This document shows, one piece after another, positions 1 to 11,699 of a stretch of DNA of 64,000 bases. The DNA is from Cornus controversa (Eukaryota > Streptophyta > Magnoliopsida > Cornales > Cornaceae), in assembly GCA_026545225.1 (NCBI GenBank), contig CM048853.1, positions 42,982,755-43,046,754 on the forward strand, in the 5' to 3' direction. Made by a program: the position numbers and the translations under genes. Every line of letters begins with the position of its first letter. Position 1 is the stretch's first letter. The notes under the pieces are model-generated. The model searched no databases. It had not been told where the DNA came from and was given only the letters and a program-made list of their open reading frames with translations.

Positions 1-97
1 GAATGAGGAACTGTGAAATCTCAAACACCCACATGGTAAAATCAACAGAACAAGAAGAAAATCAGTGAATCATGAATTTTGAATACTTAGAACTTAC

Positions 98-378
98 TGT
101 TTAAGAGTCCCGGAAGTGAACATCTCAGTCACAAAATTAATGTTCCTCTTAACAGTATCAACCCAGGAAGTGTAGAACTTCATGATGTTTTGGTGCTTCA
201 ATGTTTTGAGGAGATGAATTTCACAGTAGAGCCTCTCAAGATCTTGAGGACTTTGCAGGAAATCATAGAGCTTGACCTGGTTCCAAGCGACTTCAATCCC
301 TTCATACTCATCAAATGCTCTGTAACTGCATCAATCAACCCAAAACCACTGAATCAGTAAATCCCCCTAATTACCCAA

Positions 379-436
<58 letters not shown>

Positions 437-893
437 TTGAAAAATTAAGAATGGCATTCCACAAATCTATCTCTACAAAGTTCAAAGACACCCAAAACCT
501 TCAGAATCTGAAATGGGCATTCGACAAATCTGTCAAATACCGTTTAGCAGAAACTAGAAAACTTTGCTGAAAACACAAAAGAAAAAAATAATAATAATAA
601 AATTAAAAATTAAAAAAAAAAACTCCAGATTTGGAAGAAATTAGAAATGGGTATGCAGTAAAACAAAAGGTAACATAAGTTTCAATTCATACACTGTCTT
701 TGAAGCTCCTTTGCCGAGAATTTCATTGTACTGCATCAAAAAATGGAAGCTAAAAATCAAACTCAGAACTCCAACCAGAAAACGAGAGAGAGAGAGAGAG
801 AGAGATTTGTATTACTCTGCCATATCTTCCAGTTGGATCAACTTCAACAAACTCTGAATAATCTGATTCCAGATGTGTAATAGCACCATTCAT
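98..893 (-). CDS. WNK-family protein kinase, 5' exons 1-3 (gene continues beyond window start)
   Basis: Plant WNK (With No Lysine) serine/threonine kinase, partial. Three exons can be read on the minus strand: exon 1 at 893-816 (26 codons from the start ATG), exon 2 at 730-693 (38 nt) and exon 3 at 325-98 (228 nt). All junctions are GT..AG and the frame is kept: the end of exon 2 joins exon 3 to give [11 protein letters not shown]. The product begins [20 protein letters not shown] and runs through the glycine-rich loop (GKGASKTVY), then [20 protein letters not shown] and [14 protein letters not shown]. In the VAWNQV strand the usual VAIK lysine is replaced by asparagine, the hallmark of the family; WNKs use a lysine in the glycine-rich loop instead (here GKG). 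The catalytic loop and C-terminus lie outside the window. An upstream ORF ends three bases before the start. The family is certain; the paralogue number is not assignable. Confidence 0.93.
379..434. repeat. (TA)n microsatellite in WNK intron 2
   Basis: An almost pure TA dinucleotide run of about 55 bp lies between WNK exons 2 and 3. Its length is likely to vary between individuals. Confidence 0.9.
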
Positions 894-1260
894 TCTCTAA
901 ATATATATTTTGGCTCCTTTGTTGTTTCTCATAAGATAGTGTAAATCTTCTTTCTTTGGCTCTGACACCGAAGACAAGGTCATGAAAGAGACGATCTTTC
1001 CTTGTGCAATCACAAAGAATTATACATTTCTAGAGAGAGAGAGAAAAAGTAAAAAATCACCAATTATACAAAGAGAAAAAAGAAGAAAGAGAGAGAGATG
1101 AGTTCATCAAAAGGAGATTAGGACAAAGTCTCACAGCTAGCCCACATTCAAAGAGCATACAAAACCCACCCGCCCCACCACAACGTAACGTGACATACGG
1201 GAAGAGAGAGAGATACAAGGAGAGAGAGAGAGTCTTTCTACTTTCTACAGAAAAATCTAC
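780..1260. repeat. (GA)n-rich tracts across WNK exon 1 flank and 5' leader
   Basis: Several GA/AG microsatellite runs occur at about 784-806, 1033-1048, 1083-1098, 1202-1217 and 1219-1233. On the WNK sense strand they read as CT-rich, which is common in plant core promoters and leaders (Y-patch or GAGA-type tracts). The first run lies inside WNK intron 1. No TATA box could be fixed with confidence. Confidence 0.6.
897..983 (-). CDS. Upstream ORF in the WNK 5' leader (28 codons)
   Basis: A 28-codon ORF reads on the minus strand from the ATG at 983 to a TAG at 899-897, just before the WNK start codon at 893. A second in-frame ATG lies 17 codons in. The peptide starts MTLSSVSEPKK. If the leader is unspliced and transcription starts above 983, ribosomes would meet this ORF first, and the short gap to the main ATG would disfavour reinitiation. 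Alternatively a 5'-UTR intron removes it. The ORF is seen; regulation is inferred. Confidence 0.4.
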   Translation of the reverse strand: MTLSSVSEPKKEDLHYLMRNNKGAKIYI

Positions 1261-1269
1261 TAATCTAAG

Positions 1270-2368
1270 GCCTGCAAGTTTTGCGTCAAATTAAGGGAAA
1301 TTAACTGATTATATAAAACATGGGGCCCACTCACCCACCGTATTGAGTTCCAGATCAATGGGTTAGCACTTAGCAGTACGGATTATTGTACGGAGATAAT
1401 TTACTTTTTTATCCTTACATTTTTCTACACTCCTACCAATAATTTAGTAGAGCCGGTTGAATCTTGGGCAATTTAGGTAATTGACTAGGGCCATGTGCCA
1501 TTTGTCTTCTTATTGCTAAAAATAGGAAAAAAACAATTTTTAAATAACTACAAAAACACGCCCCTTATTTTTTTTTAGGTGTTGGCAATGAGAATTATTG
1601 TTGTAAAAAAAAAATAAATAGAATTATTACATTAATTTGAAAAAGAAAAAGTAACTCTTGACCATAAACTTAGGAACTTCTACCAATATGACGTATCTGT
1701 ATGGAATGCTGTATGGAATGCTGATACTTTTAGAATATTCACACATACATGTTTAATGCATGTATTCACAATTTTAAAATTTTTTATTTTATTTTTAATA
1801 CATATTTGATGTTGTATTTGATTCTTCTTGAGTATTTTAGATGACATATTTAACAAGTTCTGAACATTATGATATAATTTTTTTAATAATAAAAATTTAA
1901 AATTTATTTGAAAAGAAGTATTGAAATATATATATTGTGATTCAGTACAAAATTTATCCATGCAAATTATGTAATGACTCTTAAAATTTTACTTTGTTTG
2001 TTAATTATAATATTTTATAAAGAAATGTTAATAATAATATATAATGTAAAACATAGAATCAATCTTTTTGCATTTATAAAAATATAATTTATTATTTTAT
2101 ATTGTCATATCTTATGGTAACTGTATTTGTGAATCCATATATTATTGTCCTTTATGAATATCTTGTCCTTCCAACTTTTAAAAGACACTTTTCAAACTAC
2201 TCCAAAAAAGCATACAGTTTTGAGAATACTACCAAAAAAAAAAAATAGTTATGTAAAATCAGATAATTATTTTGGCACAATTTTCAGAGAATAATTTTGA
2301 TAAAATTATCAACCAGAAAAATCTTTGAACTATTTCTTTTCAAGTTAAAAACAAACAAAGAAATAGTA
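1270..2368. other. Intergenic, no gene seen
   Basis: AT-rich sequence with only short chance ORFs. I see no protein family, RNA gene or clear repeat boundaries here. Confidence 0.6.
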
Positions 2369-2706
2369 GGGGTTGTTTGGTAACTTGATTATTTTTTGTT
2401 TTTTGTTATCATTTTCAAAAAATGAGAAGTCACAACAAGAAAAGTGATTGATAAACCGTTTTTATTTCAGAAAAAATAAAAACAATGTTAAAAAATTGAC
2501 AATTGATTAGACATAAGTTAAAAACTTCAAAACAAAACTATCAGTTCTAATTTTTATTTTTAAGAGTGTTGTAATAATGTTAAAAAATTGATCGTAAATG
2601 ATATTATCAGACGTATTTTGCTTTTGACATAAATGACAATTGATTTTTAGTTTTCATTTTTCAAAAAAATTAAAAAGAAAAACGACAAAGTTAACAAATT
2701 TGCCCC
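2369..2706. mobile_element. Degenerate TIR element (MITE-like)
   Basis: The left end begins GGGGTTGTTTGGTAACTTG. The right end, read on the other strand, begins GGGGCAAATTTGTTAACTTTG and continues with the same TTTTT.. and GAAAAATGA blocks as the left arm, so the segment is an old inverted-repeat element. Ends of the GGGTTGTTTGGTAAC type are common in plant MITEs. No target duplication could be fixed. The next 670 bp, up to 3374, shows no feature. Confidence 0.45.
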
Positions 2707-3871
2707 GGGTAAAACTTCTTCTCGTCCTAGGTAAAAATTCTTTTGTAGTCAACTTTATTTATAGCAATTTACAGGAAAAAAAACTTTATGTTTATAGCCA
2801 TTTTGTCTACCAAACTGTATAATTTACTGAAAACTTCCACAGTTGGTAGATGTACACACTACAAAAGTTCCTTCCCACTTCGAACTTTTCACTCATTCTT
2901 GATATTTTCTTACATCAATTGCTTCTTTTCTAACTTGAAACTCTCTCAATTCTACTCATCTCTTTTACATGTTCTTTTTCTTAATTGTAACATTTCTATT
3001 TCATTTATGGTGGTTATGTTTGGTAGCATGAAATTGATGTTTTAGAATTGAAATTAGAGCTTTGGAATTTTGAATCCCGATCGGCATATTCATTCTTATC
3101 TTGTTGGCTTGTGACTTATTAGCTAATTGCTAATTGATGATGATGATGACTCGTTTTCAAGACACCAAATCCATGCTACCAAACATAGCAATTATTACCA
3201 CTCCACATATAATTAAGTCAAAAATAACACCAATGACCATCTCGTGAATACTTATTGCTTTTCACTCGGATCAATTCTTGACCATTAGTTTTATTGAATT
3301 GCAATTATGTTATGTTTGGTAGCGTGAAATCCAAATCTTGGAATTATAATTTGATGAAATTCAAATTAAAAGTTGGGTTAAGTGCAAAAAACCTCTTCGC
3401 TATATATAGAATGTGCAAAAAAATCTCTCCAATTTAGTATGCTTATATAACCCTCCACTAGTTGACTCTGATGTGCAATACCCCCTTTCGATTAAATTTC
3501 ATTCAAAAAAGGTAATTGACAAACATGTCTGACTTAAAAATTATACAACATCCTGAAATTACCCTTTTTCTAAAGACAATAATACCCCTCTTATAAGTTA
3601 AGTTCCTGTTTGGCCAACTCATTCTCTCCCTAATCGATTCTCTCTCACTTTAACACAACTGGATTTTTTTAACAAATAAATTGTGCATACATATATACAC
3701 CTCAATGCAAACACACATACAATACATATAAATATATATATATATATATAAATTTCTTTTTCACTTCATATTCACCTCACCAATGATTTCTTATTCCGAT
3801 TCTATGTATATGTATAAATATATATACCCACAATCATCAAATTGTGCCTTTTATACAAACTGAATTATAGT

Positions 3872-3912
<41 letters not shown>

Positions 3913-4520
3913 TACATATATATAGACACTAAGACTTTCCAATATATACATAACTCTCTTTTTTCTAATTGCGATCGAACCTCGAATCAATATATACACA
4001 CATTGTTACACACACACTGTATATCATCATATATATACACACAACCTATTGTTATATACACACACTGTTATATCATCATATATAGACACACTGATGTTAT
4101 ATATACACACACACACATTGTTACACACACCTTTGTATTGTTTTGCCCCCTACCAATTCGACCTCAAACCATCATTAATCCACCCCAAATCATACACTAC
4201 TTCAATCACGTGGATGCATCTATCTATAGAACTAGTTTTCTTCAAATCCCGTGACCTATCCATGAAGATAGATTGAGGGTTTCATCTTCACTGTAGCTAC
4301 CTATCAATTTACAACAAATGCCCTAATTTACAACTATTAATGAAGAAAAATAACAGGACAACAACAAAATTGCTAGTACTGCCACCGATTCATCAATTCA
4401 CATCCAAAACATTAGTTTCATCTTTACTGTAACTTTCACAAAAGAGTCCATTGAAAGAGTGTCATGCCCTAATTTCCAATTTTGATATATGAGAAATGGA
4501 GGTGATTAATCTTATTCATA

Positions 4521-4531
4521 CTCTGATACCA
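4521..4531 (-). other. Primer-binding site, initiator tRNA-Met type
   Basis: The minus strand reads TGGTATCAGAG three bases after the LTR terminus. This is the standard plant retrotransposon primer-binding site complementary to the 3' end of initiator tRNA-Met. The same site is seen at 55918-55929. Confidence 0.75.
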
Positions 4532-4534
4532 CGC

Positions 4535-5990
4535 TGTCACACCTGGATTCCTACTAATGGGTCCCTTGCAAGATAACAAGTCAAAGTTGAGCACTCAACC
4601 CAGTTCAATCAGCACCTTAAGTGCTTCGATTAATCGAAAATGAGGTTCCGATTAATCGAAGTAATTCAATTAATCAAACTTCTTGCGTAACTTCTATCGA
4701 AACATGCTGAATTTTTGACCCTCAAATGTGACTAGTTATTCAATTAATCGAAGGTCAACATTCAATTAATTGAATGTTCAATTAATCGAAGAGCTAGTTT
4801 CGATTGATCGTAGCCCTTCCTGCTGAGGTTTTCATTTTCCCTATTATTCCAACTTCAAACACCAATTTAAATTCATCACACTATCCCTTCATCCTAGTAT
4901 ACATCTACATATTGCTCTAGGAATTGTGTTCACACTCACACTCTGATACGTGTTTATGCCCCATACCAATCCACAGTTATTTCATGCTACTAACCCATTC
5001 GGTAACAACTCTCATGTGTAAGTTTGAGGTCTTTCAACCTTGGATGATCTTTTTTCCCTCTATTTTTCACAAGAGTCACTCTTTCAAGAATTTCTCCTAT
5101 ATGCCAAACATAACACATTTAGCACACATACATACATACATTCTCGATGCAATAGCACCCATATCATGCCCTAAGTTCATATCTAACATATCATGCAATG
5201 AACCACAATCAACACATACAATTCAATATTTTCACATTGAAATTTGACAAAATTATTCAAATTGAAACTAGGGTTCTAACACATATCCCAAAAATCTCAT
5301 ATATGTAGTATATGTCACCTAAAGCACACATACAAGTCTTACATCCTAATTCAAAATTTTAAACCATTTTCATTAAGGAAAACAACAATAACTCCATTCA
5401 AATCACAAGTTCTATCACAAAGCCTCAAATGATCATATATAACATGAAAACATTCATTTTATGCATATAACATGAAATAAAACTTGGATTGAAAGACACA
5501 ACACACACCCCCTACCTCAAGAGATAAAAAATAAGCTAAACTTCAAATTCATTAAACCAAAATGCACCCCAAACTAGCTTTGTTTGGATCAAATCAACGC
5601 TCTCACCACGTAGAACAAACTTTCCTTCTTCAGCACATTCCGAATCAAGCCCTTAGACCTTAAAAATCTAGAGAGAAAAAAGAAGAAGATGAAGAGGAGA
5701 GAAAGAAGAGCTTGGCTGGCTGTTTGGAAGCTGAGAAATGAGCCAAAATATATGTATATTGATATTTATAAGCCCTAGGGCGTAAAATAACCGAAACGCT
5801 CCTAGTTCACTTAACGTACTCTCCTGACCTCCGTTTTCGAATCCGAAAGTGGTTATGGCCTCGAAATCAACTCTATATATCTTCTAACATTTCATTTGGT
5901 TTTTTTGACCCACCCGACCTGCATCCTGGGTCCCATTAACTCAAAAATCTCAAAGTGAGCCAAATGACTCAGAAAACTCTCCGAACTTAA
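4535..5990 (-). mobile_element. Gypsy-type LTR fragment (far end not resolved)
   Basis: Reading the minus strand, an LTR ends ..GGTGTGACA at 4535 and is followed at once by a primer-binding site. The LTR body contains a TATAAATAT promoter-like stretch (about 5765-5775 in plus coordinates) followed by a CT-rich leader, as in many Gypsy LTRs. The 5' end of the LTR, near 5.9-6.0 kb, is not clearly marked. No gag or pol was found next to it, so only an LTR plus a few hundred bases remains, embedded in the MULE-like element. Confidence 0.55.
4621..4812. repeat. Cluster of self-complementary TTCGATTAATCGAA-type words
   Basis: About eight occurrences of ATTAATCGAA, CAATTAATC or CGATTGATCG words are scattered over 190 bp inside the LTR fragment. 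Many are near-perfect palindromes (for example CATTCAATTAATTGAATG at 4760-4777), so the cluster can fold in many ways. It is not a regular tandem array. Function unknown. Confidence 0.6.
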
Positions 5991-6403
5991 ACTAGATTCC
6001 ATATATGTATATCACCTTTACACACATGGTATATCGTATAATCAATAAAAATAATTAATTAAAATAAATAATAATAAAAAATTTTGATCTCGACAAAGAG
6101 AGAGTGAAATCGTAGAGAGATAAGATAGGAAGAGAGTGAAATCGTAGAGAGAGAAATTTTAGAGATGACGGTAATGTCCTTTTTGGACATTTTGCATTGT
6201 CTTATATATATATACACATACACACACACACACATTAGCAAGGGTATTTTTGACATTTTCTATTTCGGTTTCAATAAATTAACCATTTGTCCTTATTTGT
6301 ATAATTTTAAAACTACTGTAGGAGATTAGTCGAACATTGGGGGAAGGAGGAACATATTTACACGTTCTATGTATGGCAAGGGTGCACTTAACCTTTAAAA
6401 GTA

Positions 6404-7149
6404 TGATCAATTATGGTCTTTAATTTTAATTTCGAGAAATTGATTCCATGTTACCAAACAAAACATTAATATATCTTATTCGGTAATATAAATAACACCT
6501 TTAAACCATGAGGACCACGTAGCAACAACTTGGCTGCCGACTTTTTTTTCTATTTGCATAGTGCATTTGATCATTTGACAAGATGGACATAACTTTTTCA
6601 TGATGGATGCGATTCTTATGCTATGGAAAGCCATCTTGGAGTACCCATGTATATATATATACATGACTTGTTGATTTGTTAGCCTTCTGATTTTGTGATG
6701 AAATTCACTAGAGATTCAACAGTGGAACTGAATCATTTTGTTTTGGATTAATGCAAGGTGTCATGGAAATATTTCATAGATTATATTTTATATAAAGGGG
6801 AAAGTGAAAAAAATCCTCCCCAATATAGAAAATGTACAAAATCATGGTTAAACTTTCTACATTTTTTAATTTGTGCAAATAAGGACAAATCTTCAATTTG
6901 AAAGAAATTGAACAATAAAATAACTAAAATACCCTTACTTAAATTTTTATTTTTTTAAAAAGGCAAAATGTGAAATGACAAAATGGGTATTTTTGAATTT
7001 TGAAAAAAATTCTGACATGATCCTATGTAACAGGGGCAATTTGCTCTAAAATTTGAAGTTATTAGGGATTTATATGTACATATCAAATACCAGGGGTGTT
7101 TGTTACACATTTTCTATACCGCAAGCTTTTTTTTTCTTGCACTTTACCC
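6404..7149. other. Intergenic, no gene seen
   Basis: AT-rich sequence with degenerate repeat-like phrases (for example AAATCCTCCCCAATATAG at about 6810, resembling MULE-type subterminal sequence). No coding signal. Confidence 0.5.
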
Positions 7150-7310
7150 TTGTATAAATGACTAGTCCAGTGTACGAGACTTCTGTCATTACAGAATCTT
7201 GGGAGGATAAAAAATATTCAACTTCAGCCCTACCTCTATGCGTAGAGGGACTATTTACTTGATTCGAATTGGTGACTTCTATATCACAATGGAACAATCT
7301 TACCATTTTA
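7150..7310 (-). mobile_element. Au-type SINE
   Basis: The minus strand reads GGTAAGATTGTTCCATTGTG, then ATAGAAGTCACCAATTCGAATC (a tRNA-like B box), TAGAGGTAGGGCTG, ATCCTCCCAAGATTCTG, and finally AGTCTCGTACACTGGACTAG. This is the order of blocks in the plant Au SINE family (tRNA-related head, 3' end resembling GCCTCGTGCACTGGG). It is diverged by C-to-T type changes and is old. Au SINEs depend on a partner LINE for movement. Confidence 0.8.
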
Positions 7311-7890
7311 TAGATTAATTGGTCAAATAATTTAAAATTATGTAAAAATTAGTGAGATACTTATCTCATAAATTTACTTTCATTCCACATGGTTGATATT
7401 ATAACATGAAGTTAGGACTTAGGAATAGTTACTATAAATTTTTGTAATGTGTATCAGAAAAATATTTTTATTATGAATATCATTGTCCTTTTATTTGTTA
7501 AGTGGTTTAATACCGACTATTATCAATCCTCAGCCTTTGTTAAGGACTAACACATGATAGTACCATTTAATTTGGCTTAAAATGCTAACTAAGACTACTT
7601 TCATTTTTATTTTATTTTTGCCATAATTTACAATTCTAATACTGACATGAAAAGTGTCTGATTTCTTCATGACATATAGTTTCTGTTGTACCCAAAATTT
7701 CCACCCTTGCAAGACAAGGAAGGATGAGATTAGACACAGCTTTTCAAATCATTCCTCATATTTCTTCTCCAGACAATTGAATTTTAAAAGATGTAGGTGA
7801 TTGATGCGATTGGCATAGCTCAGAGTATGTGATTTTTTCAAAAGGATGATTCAAATGTCGCTGTGGAAGAAAACTAGTACTTTGACATTA

Positions 7891-7925
<35 letters not shown>

Positions 7926-8450
7926 TTTACACGTAAAATATATTTTATATTTTATATTTTTCTGGTAAGCTTGGCTTGATTATTGAGTTGGTCTGTATTA
8001 TAATTACAAGAACTGTACTGACATTAAGGATGCCGGTGAAAACTGGAATGTATAGAGAAAGTACAATTAATTTTCTGGTAAATTTATTTAATGATAAATG
8101 ATAGCAAGTTCAAGTAATTAAATGTTCATGTTTGAGTTCTAAAATATGCCTGTGAAACTGTGACTAGTTTTTTTAGCACGAGTTTAGCTCGAGTCTCTCT
8201 CTAATTAAGTTCATCCTGGTCAGAATGTGAATATTTTAGATCTTCTTTCATTTATAATTTCAAGATAATTTTTAAATGGTGGAGCTAAACTTTATAAAAT
8301 TAACAAGATTAATGTGATCAAACTCAACTCACTTATCCTAAACAAACTCAACATATCATGTATGGATTAGTAAAATAACAGGTATTGGTTACAGAGAGAG
8401 AGAGAGATTAGAGTCTTAGGGTTCTTGGTCTTTTCGCATGAGTTTTTTTT
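7311..8450. other. Intergenic with (TA)n tract, no gene seen
   Basis: No coding signal. A TA run lies at about 7892-7921 and a short GA run at about 8395-8407. Confidence 0.55.
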
Positions 8451-8597
8451 AGTGGGGTGCACAAATAACTGGTGGAACTAAAATCAGAACCGTAACTGAA
8501 CCAAATCGCACCGTTCACTACAATTTTGGTTCCAGTTTCAAAATTTAAAAATCGTTCACTATAATTCTGGTTCCAAGTGAATGAACCAGAACTGTTA

Positions 8598-8645
<48 letters not shown>

Positions 8646-9042
8646 TAATAGCTTATAAATTTTAATGTTCTATTTATATATAAAGTACGAAATATATAAT
8701 ATATAGATAAATACTAATATCGTCTAAGTTTTAAAGTTTTATATATTTATATAATATAAGATATATAAATAAATACTAATAACTTATAATCTATTGTTAT
8801 AACTAGTAGTGCACAAGTATAAGTGTGCATCTTGCCAATATTAAAAAAATAAAATAAATAAAGAACCATTGGGAAGCCGAAATCGAAACTGCAAAGAATC
8901 AGCACCAAACTGAACTCAACGGTTCTGATTCTAAAATTAAGAAATCGTTGGGAACGGTTCCGGTTCCAAAATTAAGGAACTATTGAAAACGGTTCCGATT
9001 TTACCAAGAATCGTAAAGAACCGAACTGTGTGAACCCCTACT
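8451..9042. mobile_element. Non-autonomous hAT element (GGTTC-rich family)
   Basis: The left end is AGTGGGGTGCACAAATAAC; the right end, on the other strand, is AGTAGGGGTTCACACAG. Subterminal regions are filled with GAACCG/CGGTTC words in opposite orientation at the two ends, as in the better preserved copy at 32971-33682. The centre is AT-rich with a long TA run (about 8599-8644). No transposase ORF. The target duplication is not recognisable, so the insertion is older than the other copy. Confidence 0.65.
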
Positions 9043-9217
9043 TTCTATAGCTTAATGTGAGGAGTGGGTCTCCCATTTGAGAGCTTCTCTTTAAATCCTT
9101 CACCTAGGAATGGTTTTCCAATTTGTTTTTTTTTTAAGACATGACTTTGTAGATTATTAAATCATGCTCTCTTCTCGGATCAATGTATTATCGGTCACTA
9201 TCACACTAATCACCTAA

Positions 9218-9854
9218 GGCCATCCACAATGGCTTGGCCTAACCTCACAAAATGCACTGTTGCGCTTCAATGACTTGACCAAAATTGTAGGCCAGTCCAT
9301 TGCTTGGCTAAACGATTGGCTAGTTCTTTACGTGAATATCTATTTATATAGAAATGATCTTTTACTCACCGGTGAGCAAGAAATTCTTGTGCATATATAT
9401 TTACACAGAAATGATCTCTTATTCACCAGTGAACAAGAATCAATCAATGCTTTTTGGAAGTTACATTTTTTACACTTAAATCATATCCAACCGTTACTAT
9501 TCTCGATGTGTAGAAAATTTCTTGTTCATCGATGAACAATTATATATATTATTTTGTATTTTTTTTACTTAAACTTTTATAACTTTTACTATAAATTGAA
9601 TTTTTTTTTTTATGAAACCATTTATGTTAAAAAGAGAATTCTGAGAGCTTCAATTTGAGTACCACTTAAGCTATGTTCTTACCTAATTTTTTTTTATGAA
9701 AAAATATTATTATTTTTTTCTAGCCAAAATAAGAAGAAACTGAAGTCAAATTCTGTAAATCCTTTCATGTTGATATGTCTAGTTAAAATGGTGACGTGAC
9801 TGACTAGAATTTGAATTTGGAGAAGCAAATTCAAAAAAGCCATTGTGAATGTCC
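9218..9854. mobile_element. PIF/Harbinger-type (Tourist-like) element
   Basis: Terminal inverted repeats GGCCATCCACAATGGCTT (left) and GGACATTCACAATGGCTT (right, other strand) are flanked by TAA on both sides (9215-9217 and 9855-9857), the 3-bp TWA target typical of PIF/Harbinger elements. The 637-bp interior has an internal repeated phrase GAAATGATCT..TTCACC..GAACAAGAA but no transposase. Confidence 0.7.
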
Positions 9855-9866
9855 TAAATTAAATTA

Positions 9867-10048
9867 GGGAAATGCTAAACGTCATGAAATTTTATCATGA
9901 ATTGTCTTCATGAATGATGTGGCAAATGATAATACCATTGACATTCCGTGTATGGGAAAAATTCCACCAATACTAACTCACCATTTAATTGCCACATCAT
10001 TCAAAATAAAAATTCATGAAATATTTTCATGACGTATAGCATTACTCA
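9867..10048. mobile_element. Hairpin MITE, 8-bp target duplication
   Basis: A 182-bp element with arms of about 60 bp: AATGCTAAACGTCATGAAAT on the left pairs with AATGCTATACGTCATGAAAA on the other strand at the right, and both continue to GAATGATGTGGCAA. Flanks are TTAAATTA on both sides (9859-9866 and 10049-10056), a perfect 8-bp duplication of hAT size. Confidence 0.75.
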
Positions 10049-10056
10049 TTAAATTA

Positions 10057-10379
10057 AGGTTTAAAGATGACAATTTACTCTATTTTCGTTGTTTCCCATC
10101 ATGTTCGTCCTAGGGTGCAATGAGTGAAGCGTTTGCCATTAGACTAAAAAATTAAAGTCATCTCACCGAAAAGGATGGTGCTGCTTACCTATCTTCAAAG
10201 GGAAAACGACTCTCAACAACTTCCATTCTTCACCGCACTCTTCAATCAGTTCGATTGAAGTTAATGTCATGTTCTCTCTTCACCCAATTCAATTGTGACA
10301 GTTGCAACAGTCCATTTTTGAAAATTATGTTGCTAGTTGGGCCTGGGCCTGGGCCGGGTTGCCCATTGTTTTTACATTT

Positions 10380-10432
<53 letters not shown>

Positions 10433-11014
10433 TGTTAGCCCTAGGCCTTGCCTTGGGCAAGACCCCATTTATGGGCGAGCACATTTTACAAATTATTTAT
10501 ACAGAAAACATTTACTTTTCAAAAAAATAATAAAAAAATGGTAGGTGTGTGTGAATTAAGAGTGTGTCTTACCTACCAAAAAAGAAAAAAAAATCGAAGA
10601 GAAAAACCATCTCATTGACTTTTTACTAATTGGTTGTTCTAGAAGGAATTAATTTAACTTAAAAAATTATAGTTTTGATTAAAAAGATTCATTTTTCATA
10701 GGAGATCTCATTACATGAAACCATAAATTGAAGTTACTAGATTTTCCATTTTGTCCAAGAAAACCAATGTTTGACTTAAAACCCATGATCTTGACTTCGT
10801 CTTTAATTTTAACACCTAATTTAATCTATAATCTTAGAGGAAATAATTTGAGAAAAGTAGGGATAGTGAAAATGTGGTGTCTTTTTTGTATTTGCTTGTC
10901 AAACTGTATTATTTACTTCAATTTTTATAACTTATAAGAGCATGCTTTGATGAACCTGTGGCTACGTTTGTTTCGATGTAAAATATTTTTAAAAAAATAT
11001 TTTTATAAAATCAA
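10057..11014. other. Intergenic with (TA)n tract, no gene seen
   Basis: Contains a 49-bp TA run (about 10383-10431) next to GGGCCTGGGCCTGGGCC, and otherwise AT-rich sequence. ORFs crossing the TA run are low-complexity artefacts. Confidence 0.6.
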
Positions 11015-11023
11015 ATAAATTAT

Positions 11024-11182
11024 GGGTAATGCTACTCATGCAAAATTCATAGGCAGAAAGTTTTACATCCATTGGATACATGTGGTAGGCCCCACCACAT
11101 ACACTCATCACATGCATCCAATGGATAGAAAACTTTCTGTCTATGAATTCTGCCTACAAATTCTACCTAAGTAGCATTACCC
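11024..11182. mobile_element. Hairpin MITE, GGGTAATGCTACT ends
   Basis: A 159-bp element with perfect 13-bp ends GGGTAATGCTACT/AGTAGCATTACCC and arms of about 75 bp meeting at GGCCCCACCACAT. Flanks ATAAATTAT (11015-11023) and ATAAACTAT (11183-11191) match 8 of 9. The end sequence resembles the MITE at 9867-10048, so the two probably belong to one superfamily. Confidence 0.75.
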
Positions 11183-11539
11183 ATAAACTATTTATCCTGT
11201 TCAACCAAAAAAATAAATGTGATTTTTCTTTGAAAAACACCAATCACTTTTTTATAATTAGTGAGCTATATAGCCCTCCCCTATAATCAAGATGGAAATT
11301 TATCTCGCATCTCATCCCATGATAACTTTTGTTGTACTATTTGTCTTTTCTTTTACCTTTTAGGTAAAGTAATTTACATCTTACTGGTACATCTATAGAT
11401 CTTCATTGTATGTGCATATACAACCTTCCACTTTCTTATTTTCTCACCAAGGAGCGCACTCTTCATTTTACTCGCACCCACTCCGATCATTTATCTTAAC
11501 ATTCTCATTTTCACTACTACTACGGATTCCTTTCTTAAT

Positions 11540-11690
11540 CTTAGTTCTAAAATAAATTTGTTAGCCGTATGGTTCCTAACATTCTTCACGCATCTATAGG
11601 TATATTATCAGGACCTATTGCTTTATTCTTCACCGTCTTTTTAAGTGTGTCCTCGACTTCGTTCTTACGTTTGATTCAGTTTCTTCTTTT
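11540..11690 (-). pseudogene. LINE reverse-transcriptase fragment (RT core entry)
   Basis: The minus strand translates as EVEDTLKKTVKNKAIGPDNI followed by PIDA*RMLGT and LTNLF, with internal stops. This is the segment KxGKAxGPDxIPxE..W..LG of plant non-LTR reverse transcriptases. Stops and truncation show it is dead. It probably belongs to the same LINE type as the C-terminal fragment at 16.7 kb. Confidence 0.7.
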
Positions 11691-11699
11691 TCTCTAGGG

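Larger units (their letters stand above)
3375..6394. mobile_element. MULE-like TIR element (copy 1 of a family), 3.0 kb
   Basis: The left end is GGGTTAAGTGCAAAAAACC and the right end, on the other strand, is AGGTTAAGTGCACCC. The 9-bp flanks TTAAAAGTT (3366-3374) and TTAAAAGTA (6395-6403) match at 8 of 9 positions and read as a target duplication of Mutator size. Interior blocks are shared in the same order with the element at 32953-34939: CT-rich leader, CA-rich TGTTATATCATCATATA repeats, GAGAGTGAAATCGT repeats, then GTCCTTATTTG near the right end. This defines a family. No transposase is visible, so it is non-autonomous. A Gypsy LTR fragment lies inside it. Confidence 0.7.

Noticed and set aside
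10242..10544. Three overlapping ORFs of 80-91 codons on both strands
   Set aside because: All cross a (TA)n run and translate it as YIYIYIYI. Low-complexity artefacts.
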